Source of the DNA: Telmatactis stephensoni
Lineage: Eukaryota > Cnidaria > Anthozoa > Actiniaria > Isophelliidae
Direction: 5' to 3'
Assembly: GCA_029948255.1 (NCBI GenBank)
Contig: JALIZF010001939.1
Span: 787,001-851,000, forward strand
Length of the DNA stretch: 64,000 nt
Shown here: positions 33,393 through 45,526 of the stretch, one piece after another
Layout: the number at the start of each line of letters is the position of its first letter
How positions within the stretch are numbered: position 1 is the stretch's first letter
The notes under the pieces: model-generated
Told to the model about the DNA's origin: nothing
The model's database searches: none
What the model saw: the letters and a program-made list of their open reading frames with translations, nothing else
Translations under genes and position numbers: made by a program

Positions 33393-36300
33393 ATGTTTTG
33401 TGTTGGGATATTCAGAAAAGGGCGAGTAATAACGAGAATAATGGTAAGTTCATGATTTAGTTATAGCGCATTTGATCATTTCGCCATGGAAAATGCGCTC
33501 TAGAAGCTGACAAAACTGATTATTTATTGCTTGTGCATGCCAATTACAAATGCTTTTCTAGAGCCTAAAACAAAATTCAAGTAGTATCACCAAATAGAGC
33601 GTACAAAACTCTCTATAGAGGCGAAATTTCGAGTCCAAATAAGTTTTTATAACAAAGATATTAGTGATGAAGTATGCTGACATTTTAGTAAGAAATGTAT
33701 GGGGTCGCCATCTTGGTGGTATTGCCTATACCACCAAGATGGCGGCCAAAACATCGAGCCTGAAAATGACACGAAAATAGCAGCTAATTTGCTGATTTTA
33801 GGCTAAATCTTTCTTAAATGCAAAAAATACTCATTAATTAACAGGAAGTTGTGAAATTTGTGGCCGAATGATAAGTTCTTAGCTCCTTCAAAATATCATG
33901 ACGGCATTGCGTGACACATTTTTGATCGCTGATAAAACGATGGCGAAGCGACAGAAACAGTCAAAAAATTCAAGGGAGACTTCTTTCAGACTCTTTTGCT
34001 AAATTATGTGATTAAAAGCTTTAAAAAATATCTTTTTCTGAAATTTTCCTTGCTTTTGACGTCGCATGCAATTTATTATTATTTATCTACTGATTTTCTA
34101 AGTCAGTGTTTACATGCGGCACCAGGATCATCCTAGCACTAGGATCATCTTTGCACTAGGATCAATTTCAATCAATTATATACATTTACTGCATTCTGTT
34201 TACATGGAAATTTATGTCTTTACTTAATTCGGATACTATAGGATCATCCTACTAAAATGATCCTAGTGTTGTGTGTTACGAGAGACTAGTCGGGATCGCC
34301 TGCTCTGCCAACTCATTTATTAGACTTTGAACAAAAGCTAATTACAAGCTAAGCAAGGGTTGGTACCGACTACAAGGCAGGTTAGAGCCAGGCGAACCAG
34401 AAAGGCTTTCCTTAGTCGGAGTGGCTGTCAGAAGGAGTTCCTTACTCCACCACTTTCCTTACTTAGGGCTGTACTTTCCAATTAACACTGAGTCGTACCC
34501 CAAACTTGCCTAGTTAGTTTGTAGAAAGACTTAGTTAATGTGCGAGTGTGACAAATAAGGACAGTCCTTATATTATAACAACTAAGCTAAATCTAATTTC
34601 CAGCTGTTTACATCACGTTTGGAGTTAAAGCCGGAGAAACCCTACGTTGGTCTGTTTGGTTTATAGTGAAGGCGTGAGGGTGCGTCACACAAGTCGAAAC
34701 ACTACACAAATCCTACAATCAAAATGGTCAAAGTTACAACACTTAAAATGCTTAACTAGTAAATTACTCAAAAATACACTGAGGTTAATAAATACATAAT
34801 TGCTGGGTTTCAAACAGCTGATGAATTCATTATCTGCCTCAAATGCCGGTCAGTGTATGACCACCATGTGCTCTCAACCAGAGAATTTTCTCAGTATTCA
34901 AAACTTGTCTTTCAGCTGATAAAAATTCCAGCAAGATTGAGAATGACGTCAGATGAAACCCAGCAATTACTGGAAAACTCTAGCGTAACACATGTTAACA
35001 CCCCTTTAATCTTATGAATATTTTGTTTCCAGGGGGCGCGCTTTTCTACGTTCCATTCTGTTCATTCACGATGGAACCAATGCGAAACGCTAACACCAAA
35101 ACTTGTTGATGTATCAAAAGAGTGTCCTGTAAGCTCCTACAATGAATGGGATACTTTAGAAGAAGTAATAGTTGGAAGAGTTGAAGGTATTGACTCATAG
35201 TTGTAATTTTTCATGCATAGATAGATTAATATAAATGTTGTTTCTTCTATGTAATTTTTATCTTTTTTACTGAGTATTCATAAAATCTTTAACAAGAAAA
35301 ACTAACGCAATGAGTTGGACGTTTCGATGACCTCCTATTATATTCAACTATTTACAGATTAATTAACGATTACACATCGTTCCCCCTCCCCCTAAAAGTC
35401 AAACAAAATAAATAGTAACTGATAATTATGAATTAGAAATCTACCCTCCCCTGAAATTCAGCCTAGAAGATATTAAACAAAAATTAATGATAGTACTTTT
35501 AAACCTGCTCTTCCCTATACGGCAATATATTTACTAATTTAGTCTATTTAGAAATTAAGCGCTGTTTTGCCCTTTCCCACAAAATATTTTTAGCCTTGCG
35601 GTTAAACGTTGTTGATTCTGAACACAATCGTAACTGTGTAGGAAGTTCATTAAATAATTTAGATGCTGAATCTTGAAAAGTTCCTGTCGTTAAGGGTATA
35701 GTAAGTTGTAGGGCTATGCTTGAGCGTAGCTGTCTCTTTGGTGCATGCCTCTCTAATGGAAGATATTCTGGCCACGATGAGTTAAAAATGGCTAGGTGAG
35801 CAGATCGAAGTAAATGAAATTGAGTTCTCTCTTTAGTTGGAAGCCATCCTAACTTCATGACATCTTCTTCTGTAGCAAAGTGATTGGTGACAAATTTTGT
35901 ACTTTCTGCATCTTTTTCTGTAAGTATGCAGGAAGTGGATAGCATACTATATCATTGAAGTGTAGCCTTGAGAGCACCAGGCTTTCAGCTATAGTTGCTT
36001 CTTTATATGAAATGGTGCCAGCTTTCGTATTTTCCGTAGTGTTGACAAGACACCATAACACGATGATTGCACATACTTTACGTGATCTGACCATTTGAGA
36101 TTTTCGTCAAACCAAGTACCCAGGAGCTTGAATGTCTTTACTCTCTCTACTGTTTGACCTTTTATTTTAAGAGATAGTATAAACTCTCCGAGACCATGCG
36201 TCCGTGACATCTGCTGTGTTGACACTAACATTTGCCTGGTCTTCTTTTCATTTAGTAATAAATTAATCCCAATCGCCCAATTTTCAAGTGCCGAGAATGT

Positions 36301-39300
36301 TGTTTCCATCTTGTGTGTACAGGTCCTAAGATCTGTGGGTGCACTATGACTGTAGAACGTAGTGTCATCTGCATACTGGAAACAAGTGCAATTCGCGTCG
36401 TCCTGGAGGTCGTTGACATATAGGTTAAACAGGACGGTCCCAAAATTGAGCCCTGAGGCACTCCAAACTTCCAATATTTATCATGTAAACAGGCATAAAA
36501 AACTAAGCCTATACCGTTTCAAAACAATTAATGTTTTAAAAATACGATAAAAATGAGCCGAGTTATGGTAAGTCAAAGTGATCCAGATTTCTATATGTTT
36601 TGGCGCGTTTGCCCCAATTCAAGATGGCGGACGAAAGCGTAAAGTGGCTTATTGTCCTTTACTTGATATGCTGTAAGGATTTGTGAACAAATAAAGTAGA
36701 TGCCTAGATGTAGTCCAAAGCAAAGAGTAAATCAATCCCTCCATTTGTATCGTATATGATAGATGTACCTAACCAACAATCATTTAAAAACACGACTCAT
36801 TCCGCTTCCTCATTTTTCTCATTTTGTCGCCTTTACTGTTGTAGGGTCAGCCGTACCATCCCTTTCAGTAGATTTTAAACCCTATGTACCAAAAGAAGAT
36901 TTTGGATTTTTTAAGACGTATAGCGGTAAGCCTTGGCCAAAGGAACACGCAAAGAAAGCAGTTGAAGAAATTGAAGAATTATGCAACGTCTTGAAGCATG
37001 AAGGTGTTACTGTAAGGAGACCAGAAATTGTTGATTTCACGGAGGTACAAAATGATAATGCATTTGTTTATAATCTTTTATAATTATTCTTCGATACATG
37101 GTACATTTTGTCAAACTAATATTATGGTCTCTTGGCCAAACCATGCCAAGTGACTGGGTATTATAATCTTGGCCAGACTTAATATTTTGATGCAACTTTC
37201 AAGGTACGGAATGGGTCAAGTGACCAGTTACCTGATTACGTCTACAGTGACGGAGAAAAAAAGGAATCAAATATTCTATTATGCTTTTAGTTTTATCCCT
37301 ATTTAAAAGATCGAGTCACGTGACTTATTTTACCTCATACCTATGTTTCCTCATACCAATGGGAGACTTAATTTTTTCATTCCTTCAATGGGATAACATA
37401 CATATCACCAACCATCCCCGTGTGCGAATAACTAAGTCTTAAAGTGTATCTGATCATATTTCAGGTTTACAAAACTCCTGACTTTGAATCCAGTGGTCTG
37501 TATGCAGCTATGCCAAGAGACATTTTATTGGTTGTGGGCAACGAAATCATAGAATGTCCCATGGCTTGGCGCAGTAGGTTCTTCGAGTACCGAGCTTACC
37601 GTCCACTCATCAAGGAGTATTTTAAAAAGGGTGCCAAGTGGACCACTGCACCTAAGCCACTTATGTCGGATGAACTCTACGATCAGGTTTGTATACAAAC
37701 TGCAATACTTTTCCGTTCAATTCAATTTCAATTTCAATTTCTTTATTCACACATAAATAAAAGACAATTACAAAAACAAATATAAAGCTATAAATGACAT
37801 TAAATAAATAATTTGGCTGTTAAAATTAAAAAATATGTGTGTCAATTATTGAAAATTGTGTGCAGTGGTCAAAGGAGCATGGGCTTTCGAGTTGACCACT
37901 GCCATAATTAATTAAATGGCGAGCTCAATAATTGATCAAATATAGTTATAATACATGTCTAGGTTCAAAAGTCCTTATATAAGTATAAATAGTTATCCCC
38001 ATTCCCAGGACTTCAAAAGGAGGCCTGAGAAAGGGAATAAGATAATATAATTGTAGTATGTCACTGAAAGATTTGAAGTGTTTTTTTTTTAATATATAAA
38101 TATATATAACTAAATAATAAATTATATAGATTAATTTAATAAATAGAAAAGTAATGTAACATTTAAATAATTACATTACCATTTGCTTTTTCAAAAAATG
38201 GGCTTTGATTTTTTTCTTGAAAGAAAGGTAGGTTGGTGAATTTTTGATAGAAGCTGGAATTGAATACCAGATAGTTGATAAAGAGAATTTAAATGTAGAA
38301 ATACCATAGTTTGTATTAACCGTTAACCAGCACCTTCTCCTTAAAACGCATTAGTGAAATTAGAAGATATCTTGATAATTCGAGCACAGAATAGCTTGTC
38401 CATGCATTTGTTACGTCAAAAATTGACCAATGCAACAGCTTACTTTATGGGTTACCTGATAAAGAAATTGCAAAGCTAGCTTCAAATGATCCAGAATTCT
38501 GCGGCGAGGTTTTTAACAAGAGCTAAGAGATGTGAGCATATTTCGCCAATTTTTCATAAGCTCCACTGGCTTCCCGTCAAGAAACGCATTATTTTCAAGG
38601 TATATATTACTGCTCACTTACAAGGCTCTCCTCAGTACTTGAGTGATCTGCTTCGTGTGTATAAACCAACGCGGAGATAAAGACATTTTTATTTTCAAAA
38701 AATGTTGGTTTCCAGGTTAGTAACAACATCTTAGATATAGTAGTTTGCATTATTTGTGTACGAAATGCATTGGAATTGAACAAAAAGCATATTGGACTGA
38801 GAAACTCGCTACAATTCTATTTTTTAATGTCAAAAATGGGCATTGAAAATTTATAAGAAAATATATTTGTTTGGGTGACCTTGGTTGGAATAGTCCCACT
38901 GTAACATTCTATTTCTTCTCGATCAGTTATTGTAAACTCTAGTATATTTTATTATCCACAGGACTATCCAACTAATGATGAAGAGCGACGCCAATACTCT
39001 GCCCAAGGGAAGTATGCCACTACTGAATTCGAGCCATGTTTTGATGCAGCTGACTTCATGAGAGCAGGAAAAGACATTTTTGTACAAAGAAGTCAGGTAT
39101 GTACGAGATTAAAGGCCACGAAGGGAGGGGAGGCTGAGGACAATGGTTGACATTATTGGCTTTTCTGACATCACGAATTTACTGGGGCTACACTAGAAGT
39201 GATTACTGTCACTATTACGAATGCATAATCAAAGTTCCAAACCGTTTTCAAGTGCACGTGAAAAAGTAATGTGAATGAACAAATGGCAGCACTTTTTCCG

Positions 39301-40294
39301 AACTAATATATACATAAATTATATTGATTTCTAACCTCTTTGTGAGTGACAATTACATTAATAAATTTCACCATCTTTCAGGTAACGAATTACATGGGGA
39401 TAGAGTGGATGCGTCAACATCTCGGTGACCAGTACAACGTTCACATCCTTTCGTTTGACGACTCCAATCCCATGCACATCGACGCAACTTTCTATCCTAT
39501 TGGCCCTGGTGTTCTTCTTCAAAACCCAGAACGGCCTTGTCATCAAGTGGACATGTTCCTCAAAGCTGGGTGGAAGATTGTTCACCCACCAAAACCAGTG
39601 ATGCCAGATGACCATCCTTTATGGATGTCGTCCAAGTGGCTGTCTATGAATGTGTTGATGTTGGATGAGAAGAGAGTCCTCTGCGACAAGACTGAAACTC
39701 CAACCATTAAGGTACATTCCTTGACCGGTGTGTGGGGGGATGGGTGGGAGGATGTCTGGGGAGGGTTGGGGGTTAATTTAAGTGAGTGTGTGGAGGGCTA
39801 AGGGTTGAAGCGTTTACTCGGCGGGCTTTTGACCTCTTACACTGAGCATGCGCTATAGAGACCTGACTGCATAGAACAAAAATACTACATTTTATAAAAC
39901 GACCGCTGAGTAATGAGCCCCTATACAACCATGAACTCCGTGAGTGTACATGTACTGAACGTTTCTATAGAGTAGATTTCGTATGACTGTAAAAACGGTA
40001 CCGCATGGTCACTGCACGGTTGCGGCAGGAATTTCGAATGTTTTTATAGAGAACACGGCACTGACACGGTCACGGCACGGCGCGGTCCGTTTCACACTCA
40101 TACGAAATCTGCTTCAGATCCTCTAGTCTACTTCTTTCAGCCATAACGAATGCCTTTCTTTAATTTAGATGTTTGAGAATCTTGGTATCAAGTGTGTTCC
40201 TGTAAGCTTGAAATATGCTAATTCACTTGGTGGTGGATTTCACTGTTGGACCAGTGACATACGTCGTAAGGGCAAATTAGAGTCGTATTTTTAG
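33393..40294 (+). CDS. GATM: Glycine amidinotransferase B (hybrid copy)
   Basis: Same enzyme and exon plan as copy A. Exons: 33393-33443, 35033-35186, 36845-37044, 37465-37686, 38962-39096, 39382-39711, 40169-40294; 405 residues. Exon 1 encodes [17 protein letters not shown], a basic mitochondrial presequence. The triad aligns as Asp237, His286 and Cys390. Exon 2 is 10 codons shorter than in A. From the 5' end to about 39545 the gene is essentially copy C. From about 39841 onward, including exon 7 ([12 protein letters not shown]), it is essentially copy A. Between those points it matches neither exactly (for example KTETPTIK against KNETPTIK in C and KNEAPTIK in A). It is open throughout and looks functional. 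Confidence 0.9.
34107..34275. repeat. CTAGGATCATCC fold-back element in GATM B intron 1
   Basis: The blocks gtgtttacatgcggc, aggatcatcctagcactagg and atgatcctagtg are partly mirrored. It is related to 15521-15640 and duplicated at 47662-47820. Confidence 0.65.
35540..36465 (-). pseudogene. Decayed LINE reverse-transcriptase fragment in GATM B intron 2
   Basis: Frames on the minus strand give [28 protein letters not shown] (RT catalytic YADD) and a C-terminal tail ([45 protein letters not shown]). The parts are in different frames, so at least two frameshifts are present. Duplicated at 49091-50016. Confidence 0.8.
37718..38318 (-). pseudogene. LINE 3'-end fragment in GATM B intron 4
   Basis: On the minus strand the upstream end reads [20 protein letters not shown] then [10 protein letters not shown], the usual C-terminus of a CR1-like RT. 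It is followed by a 3' UTR ending in repeated (gaaatt) next to gtgaataaa. Duplicated in copy C from about 51270. Confidence 0.6.
38330..38690 (+). pseudogene. LINE RT C-terminal fragment, opposite orientation
   Basis: Broken frames read [20 protein letters not shown], then [15 protein letters not shown] and [13 protein letters not shown], and [13 protein letters not shown]. Typical of the region after the RT domain in CR1/L2 elements. It abuts the minus-strand fragment before it. Duplicated at 51886-52246. Confidence 0.75.
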
Positions 40295-42470
40295 CCTAGC
40301 CTTCTGAAAACATGATTTTCCTGTTCTGCTTATGTAAGGAGGATAGAACGTAATTATAAATCGGTTCCTGAAAAATTAATAGAGTGATTTAGCAAACGTG
40401 ACAAGACGCAAGAACAGGACGTGCGTGACATACTGGCTATCGTGACCAGAGTTAACGTCATTTCGAATAAAATTGGTCAGCGCGCGCCACATCCTCTTTC
40501 ACGCCCCGTCGCGTTTGCTAATTACTCTAATGATAGAGAGATTAAGCATCACGTACACGAGAAACGGCAAACGGCAAAGAGGATCACGTGACCTACTTTT
40601 TTCGCGTCTGGCGTTGCTGTTTCAACGCGAGGATGGGTCATTTTACGTTTGCCGAAATTCGTAGGTCACGTGATCCTCTCTGTCGTTTGCCGTTTGCCGT
40701 GTACGTGATGCTTAATCTCTCTATGAATGTAAACGTTTAACACGTTTTCACATCAAATATATAGCTATTTGCACTGAATACTGACCCTTTCAGAAGCTGA
40801 GACCGAAATGACTCCTGGGTAGTAATATATGGATATTCATATGTTTTGTCGTGAATTCACTACATAATCGTGTTGGAAATACCAAGAATTTATCTCGGTC
40901 ACAAATCATCTAATAAACAAATTTCCCAGTGTTCCTTTCAGTCTCAGCTTCTATGCTTTGAAAAGGTCAATGTTTGTGCAATTAGCTGTATGTAATTTTC
41001 GTAGATAGTAAGCAGATACATATCAGCTTTTGCTGCCTTTAGACTAACCTGCACTGCCAACTTTGATTGTGATAATCAATACAAAAGCCACATAGCCAAG
41101 TTTGGTGTTCATCGGGTCAATATTGAACAACTTACAGCCATTTCAAAACTCCAAAATTTACTAAGACACTGATGATTGTATAGATTGCTGGCCAATTGTT
41201 CCACTTTTGTTTGGTGCTCCATACATTTCTTTGTAAATTCATTATATCTGAATGGCTGTAAGTTGTTCAATATTGACTCCCTTTTCTCTTTCCTAGTCCC
41301 CCTCCACATCCCCCTCTCTCCCTTCCACTTACCACTTATGTACTTTAAGTATTATACAGTGCCAAATATAAATGTTGTTGCTGTTGTTGTTGTTGTTGTT
41401 GTTGTTGTTGTATATACAACAGATATCGCCCCCTCTCCCCCCTCCTCATTCATTTCGATTTTTTGTTTGACTCTTGTTGCTTTGAACGTAAAAAGTAACC
41501 AAACAGCAATCGAGTGTGAGGAGTGTCTCCATTAGACACATGTTAAATGTATTATACAATCGCTATGGGATGGATTCGAACTGTGTGTGGATTTGCAATT
41601 TGTGTTTGTTCCCGCATTTTTCGACAATTCTCTCGGACAATTTCAATTTGTCTACATCAAACAGATTTGACATTCTCTCTAGCTACCTGGAGCAGGATGA
41701 TGAGCCTTCTACCCCAATGTTTACATCAATGCAAGCCCGACGTGTTTATCAAGAAATAGAAAGGCAACGAACATAAGAATTATGACGATTAACTGTAACT
41801 GCATGTGCTCCAAGGAAAACCAAAACCAACTGGTGGACTTGATTGAAACCCCGATTCTCCTGATATCATTTGTGGACAGGAATCTAAGCTTGACAGTTCA
41901 GTAAGAAACTCGGAGGTATTTCCCCCCGGGGGGGACTCCCATATATCGTTGGGTGGGGATGATCGTCGTATCTTTTAGGGGTCAAAATCAGGGATCCGGT
42001 ATCTTTTAGGGTGTATTAAAGGTTTTGGGGCCTCCAAAGTCTGAGCTGGTATCTTTTTTAAGAGAATAACATATTACATAATAATAACAGCAACGCCAGC
42101 TTTTAAATTGCTTTTTTTTAGCTGGTATCTTTTAGGGGTAAAAATCTTATGCTACCACGCCCACCTTCGTAAGACTCCGGTATCTTTTAGGGGTATTTTT
42201 AAAAATTTCCGACGATCATCCCCGCCCATTTTCGATCGGAGACCCAAACATCATCAGCAAAGTTAGCGTGTTTCCTGGAATGAGTGATCACGAGTGAATT
42301 ATAACGGATATCAACCTAAAAGTTAAACAATAAAAAGCCACCAAGAACAGTTTGCAGATTCAGAATAGGAGACATATGGATGCAGTGAGGGCGCGGACCT
42401 CGTGCCTCAGTGATTATCTATTAAGGAGGCTTCCTACAATTTTTCTTGTGCTCGACCGGTCAACTTGAAA
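39841..42470. repeat. Segmental duplication block 1, second copy (partner 26060-28687)
   Basis: Nearly identical to 26060-28687 at a constant offset of about 13781 bp. It includes the MITE family 2 copy at 39969-40113, GATM exon 7, three fold-backs, the GTT microsatellite, the LINE 5' remnant and a MITE family 1 copy at 41922-42236. Identity stops abruptly at 42470, the same point where the LINE tail begins in the first copy. Confidence 0.93.
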
Positions 42471-45400
42471 CGGCTGTAGTTCTTACATGAAAGCACCCAC
42501 AGTCATGACTTTTCGTCCACTTACTACATAAAGACTGAAATTTTTATTGGTGTGTATTTTGTTTACATCAGGGTTACCATAGCGACGAAACGATGACGTC
42601 ACCGTTTTAGATTCCAAGCAATTTAACGCGTTTTTCGACCTAAACTTTTAAAATGACATACAAGACGTTAATATATAGGACTTTGCCTAGCAGCAGACGA
42701 ATTTTAGAGAAATTCGTATAGACAAATTTTGAATTATTCGAGGCGCAATTTTTTAACCCCCAAAATCACAATTTCTAGTCTTCGATTCCATAATTTTAAA
42801 AGCAAAGCAGCATGACAACTCTTCGACTGTCCAAATGTTGTTCAAATATCAGACTATACTTCTCTACGAAGTTGCACGTGAGAAAGTGCTTTGGATCTCC
42901 GTCAGCATACGTCCATTTAGACATGAAATTGGGCGAAATTTTATCAAAATTTATACACAAAGCGTTTAGTGCTTCTAAAGAAAAATTTCTCGGTCAACTG
43001 TTTTCTCCCTTTGGTGAGTAGAACTTTAATATATTTGCAATAAACTGTCCAAACGCCGATTCAATTGAAGCTTTCAAAGGTACTGAAATAAAATTTCAAA
43101 GTTGAGTATATTCGGTGTAACTTAGCGCAGCAAGATTCTAGGTTGAAGTTGTTGTTTTCATTCTCACATTCCTGCATGCAGGCATGCTTCAGTATGCTAA
43201 TTATAGGCAATGGTCACAAGAGACGAGTGAAACGCAATTAGATTAAAATAACGACAACAGACACAAGAAATGATTCATACATACCCTTAGCAGTTTATTC
43301 CGCAATAAATTCCGTTTCTCCCACAAGAGACGAGTCAAACTCAGCTAAATTAGTCTAAAGTAACGACAACAAACACAAGAAACGATTCAAACGCACCCTC
43401 ATCCCATTTAATAAATTCCCGCTTTCTTCCACACAAAACGAGTCTAGTACATCTAGAACAGAGACAAGAGGCAAGTCAAACACAAGGACGACGGCATTTA
43501 CCAAAATATAAAACCAACCAAATTGATGCGCTCTTGGAAGTAACTATGCATCCATGACTTGCTTCACAACTTGCTACACAACTTCTGCATGCACGTGCTT
43601 TACAACTGCCAAACTTGTTGCCTTTGTACGTTTGCACGTGCAGGAGGCACCTTCACGGCTCGCTTACTTCTTAACACTAAATAGTCTAGTGACTAAATTG
43701 TGCAAATTAGAGTGCATGCACTTAATCCGTGAAACAAACACTACTAATTACTACTAAATAGTGTTGATTAATAGACAATAGGAAACAAAGGAATTGCCAT
43801 AATTTAGCACTATTTTGTACTATTTCACGGATTAAGTGCGTGCACTCTAGTGCAATTTCTTACAGAGTTTTTCACGGATATATTGTAAGCACCCTAGCTA
43901 AAAATGCTGTTAATGCTAGTCAGGAACTTTAGGAATGTAAGATGGCGGACAGCCCAAAAAATAGGCTTTCAGAGACAGGCTTTTCTAGCAGCGAGACAAT
44001 AGAAAATGGAGCTTTTTAACTCGAGATATACCTAGACACTTATAAGAGCTTCAGAATGGGCTGTTATTTTGGGCTTGATCTCCTAATACTTTGACCAAAT
44101 ATCGAACTCCTTAATGGAGTACTTGAAAGTTGAAGCTCTCGCGACTCGTAGCAATTCCTTTGAGCTGGAGATGTACGAATTTCTCACTCTACATGTTGCT
44201 AAACGAACGCATATAGAGGCAAGTCAATTATATTTTTCAGTTCAAGCATTCAAGAGATCTTGAGACGGTTTTTGTAATTGAATTTTAACACAATTCTGGC
44301 CAGACAATGTATTTATATATTTTCATGGAATCAAGGCTCTATTTGACCTGATGCGTTTGGTCACGTAATAAAACATCTGAAACATGAACGCCGAAAAAAT
44401 ACACGATTTGTTATTGTGTCAAAAACGTCGTTGTAGAAGTCTTTACAGCAAACAATTGAGATATATAGTGAAATAAAAAGTTGAATAAACTGGTATATTT
44501 TTGCATGTTGGGATAAAGGCAAACATTAAGCTGCTGACGGACAAATTGACTAATCAGATATTCTCTAAAAAGGTCAAAAAAGGTCTTTATTATATGTTAC
44601 GGATATAGAGGCAAGTCAATTATATTTTTCGTTCAAGCATTCAAGAGATCTTGAGACGTTTTTGTAATGAATTTTAACACAACTCTGGCCAGACAATTTT
44701 GGTCGCGGGTGCGGGTAGGATGGTTGCGGTTGCGAAATTCAAAAAAAAAAAAAAGAAAAAAAACCTAAAGAAAGGGTAGAAAAATCGAAGTACAAAAAAA
44801 AAAAAAAAGCAGGATTCACGGAATTTAATATTTCCAAATCATTCTGCACTGTAGTAAATCGATCCGCTAACTTATTCAGCCGTCACACAATTAACAATGC
44901 TTCCTGCCGTCTGCAGCATATAGGAAAACTGTTCTCAATCTGTCAATATTCATTTTGAGGGCTTCTTCTTGTGTTTGATGTTTATGTGATGACTCTGTGT
45001 TTGACCCTACAGTACTTGAATGTTTTCTTTATGCCGTGACAACTTAAAAACTGACCTAGACATTTGCTTGTGTGTCGGCCTACGGCCTCATGGGCTATTG
45101 ACTCGTAGTCCATTCGGCCTTGAGGTCTAATTGTTAAGTATACTTTGAGACGTATATTGAGGCAGTAACTAATACTCCAGATAGAATAAAAGGAGAGATT
45201 TAAAGTTAGAATTTGATTTATCATTTTGATCTAAAGCAATAGACAGTCAGGAGCCAGTCCGAGCACGGCTGTGACCTCAATAGTACAAGTCTGACCTGCT
45301 TGTTATGTCTATGACAAGTGACCGTCAATTGCGTTTCACTACATAATGTCTAGTATGTGAGATTTTATATTCATAGCGATATTTTGCTGCACACACAGAG

Positions 45401-45526
45401 AGAAGTTTTCTTTTGTTTGTTCGGATAGGTTCTCCTTGCTGTTTGTGGGGCTACAACCATAAAAACAAATATCCTGAAGACGTAGGTTGTTTATGTAATT
45501 CGAGTTAAAGTGATCGTGGCCTCACC
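42471..45526. other. Spacer between GATM B and C not shared with the A-B spacer
   Basis: No gene recognised. A fold-back at 43697-43860 has arms containing gtgcatgcacttaatccgtg. A repeat near 43990-44700 is a diverged relative of 32340-32900, with an internal duplication of gatatagaggcaagtcaatt. Short poly-A runs occur near 44739 and 44795. Confidence 0.5.

Larger units (their letters stand above)
31984..39545. repeat. Segmental duplication block 2, first copy (partner 45527-53101)
   Basis: Nearly identical to 45527-53101, with only scattered substitutions and small indels. It covers the upstream spacer and GATM exons 1-5 and part of exon 6, including all intronic repeats. Confidence 0.92.
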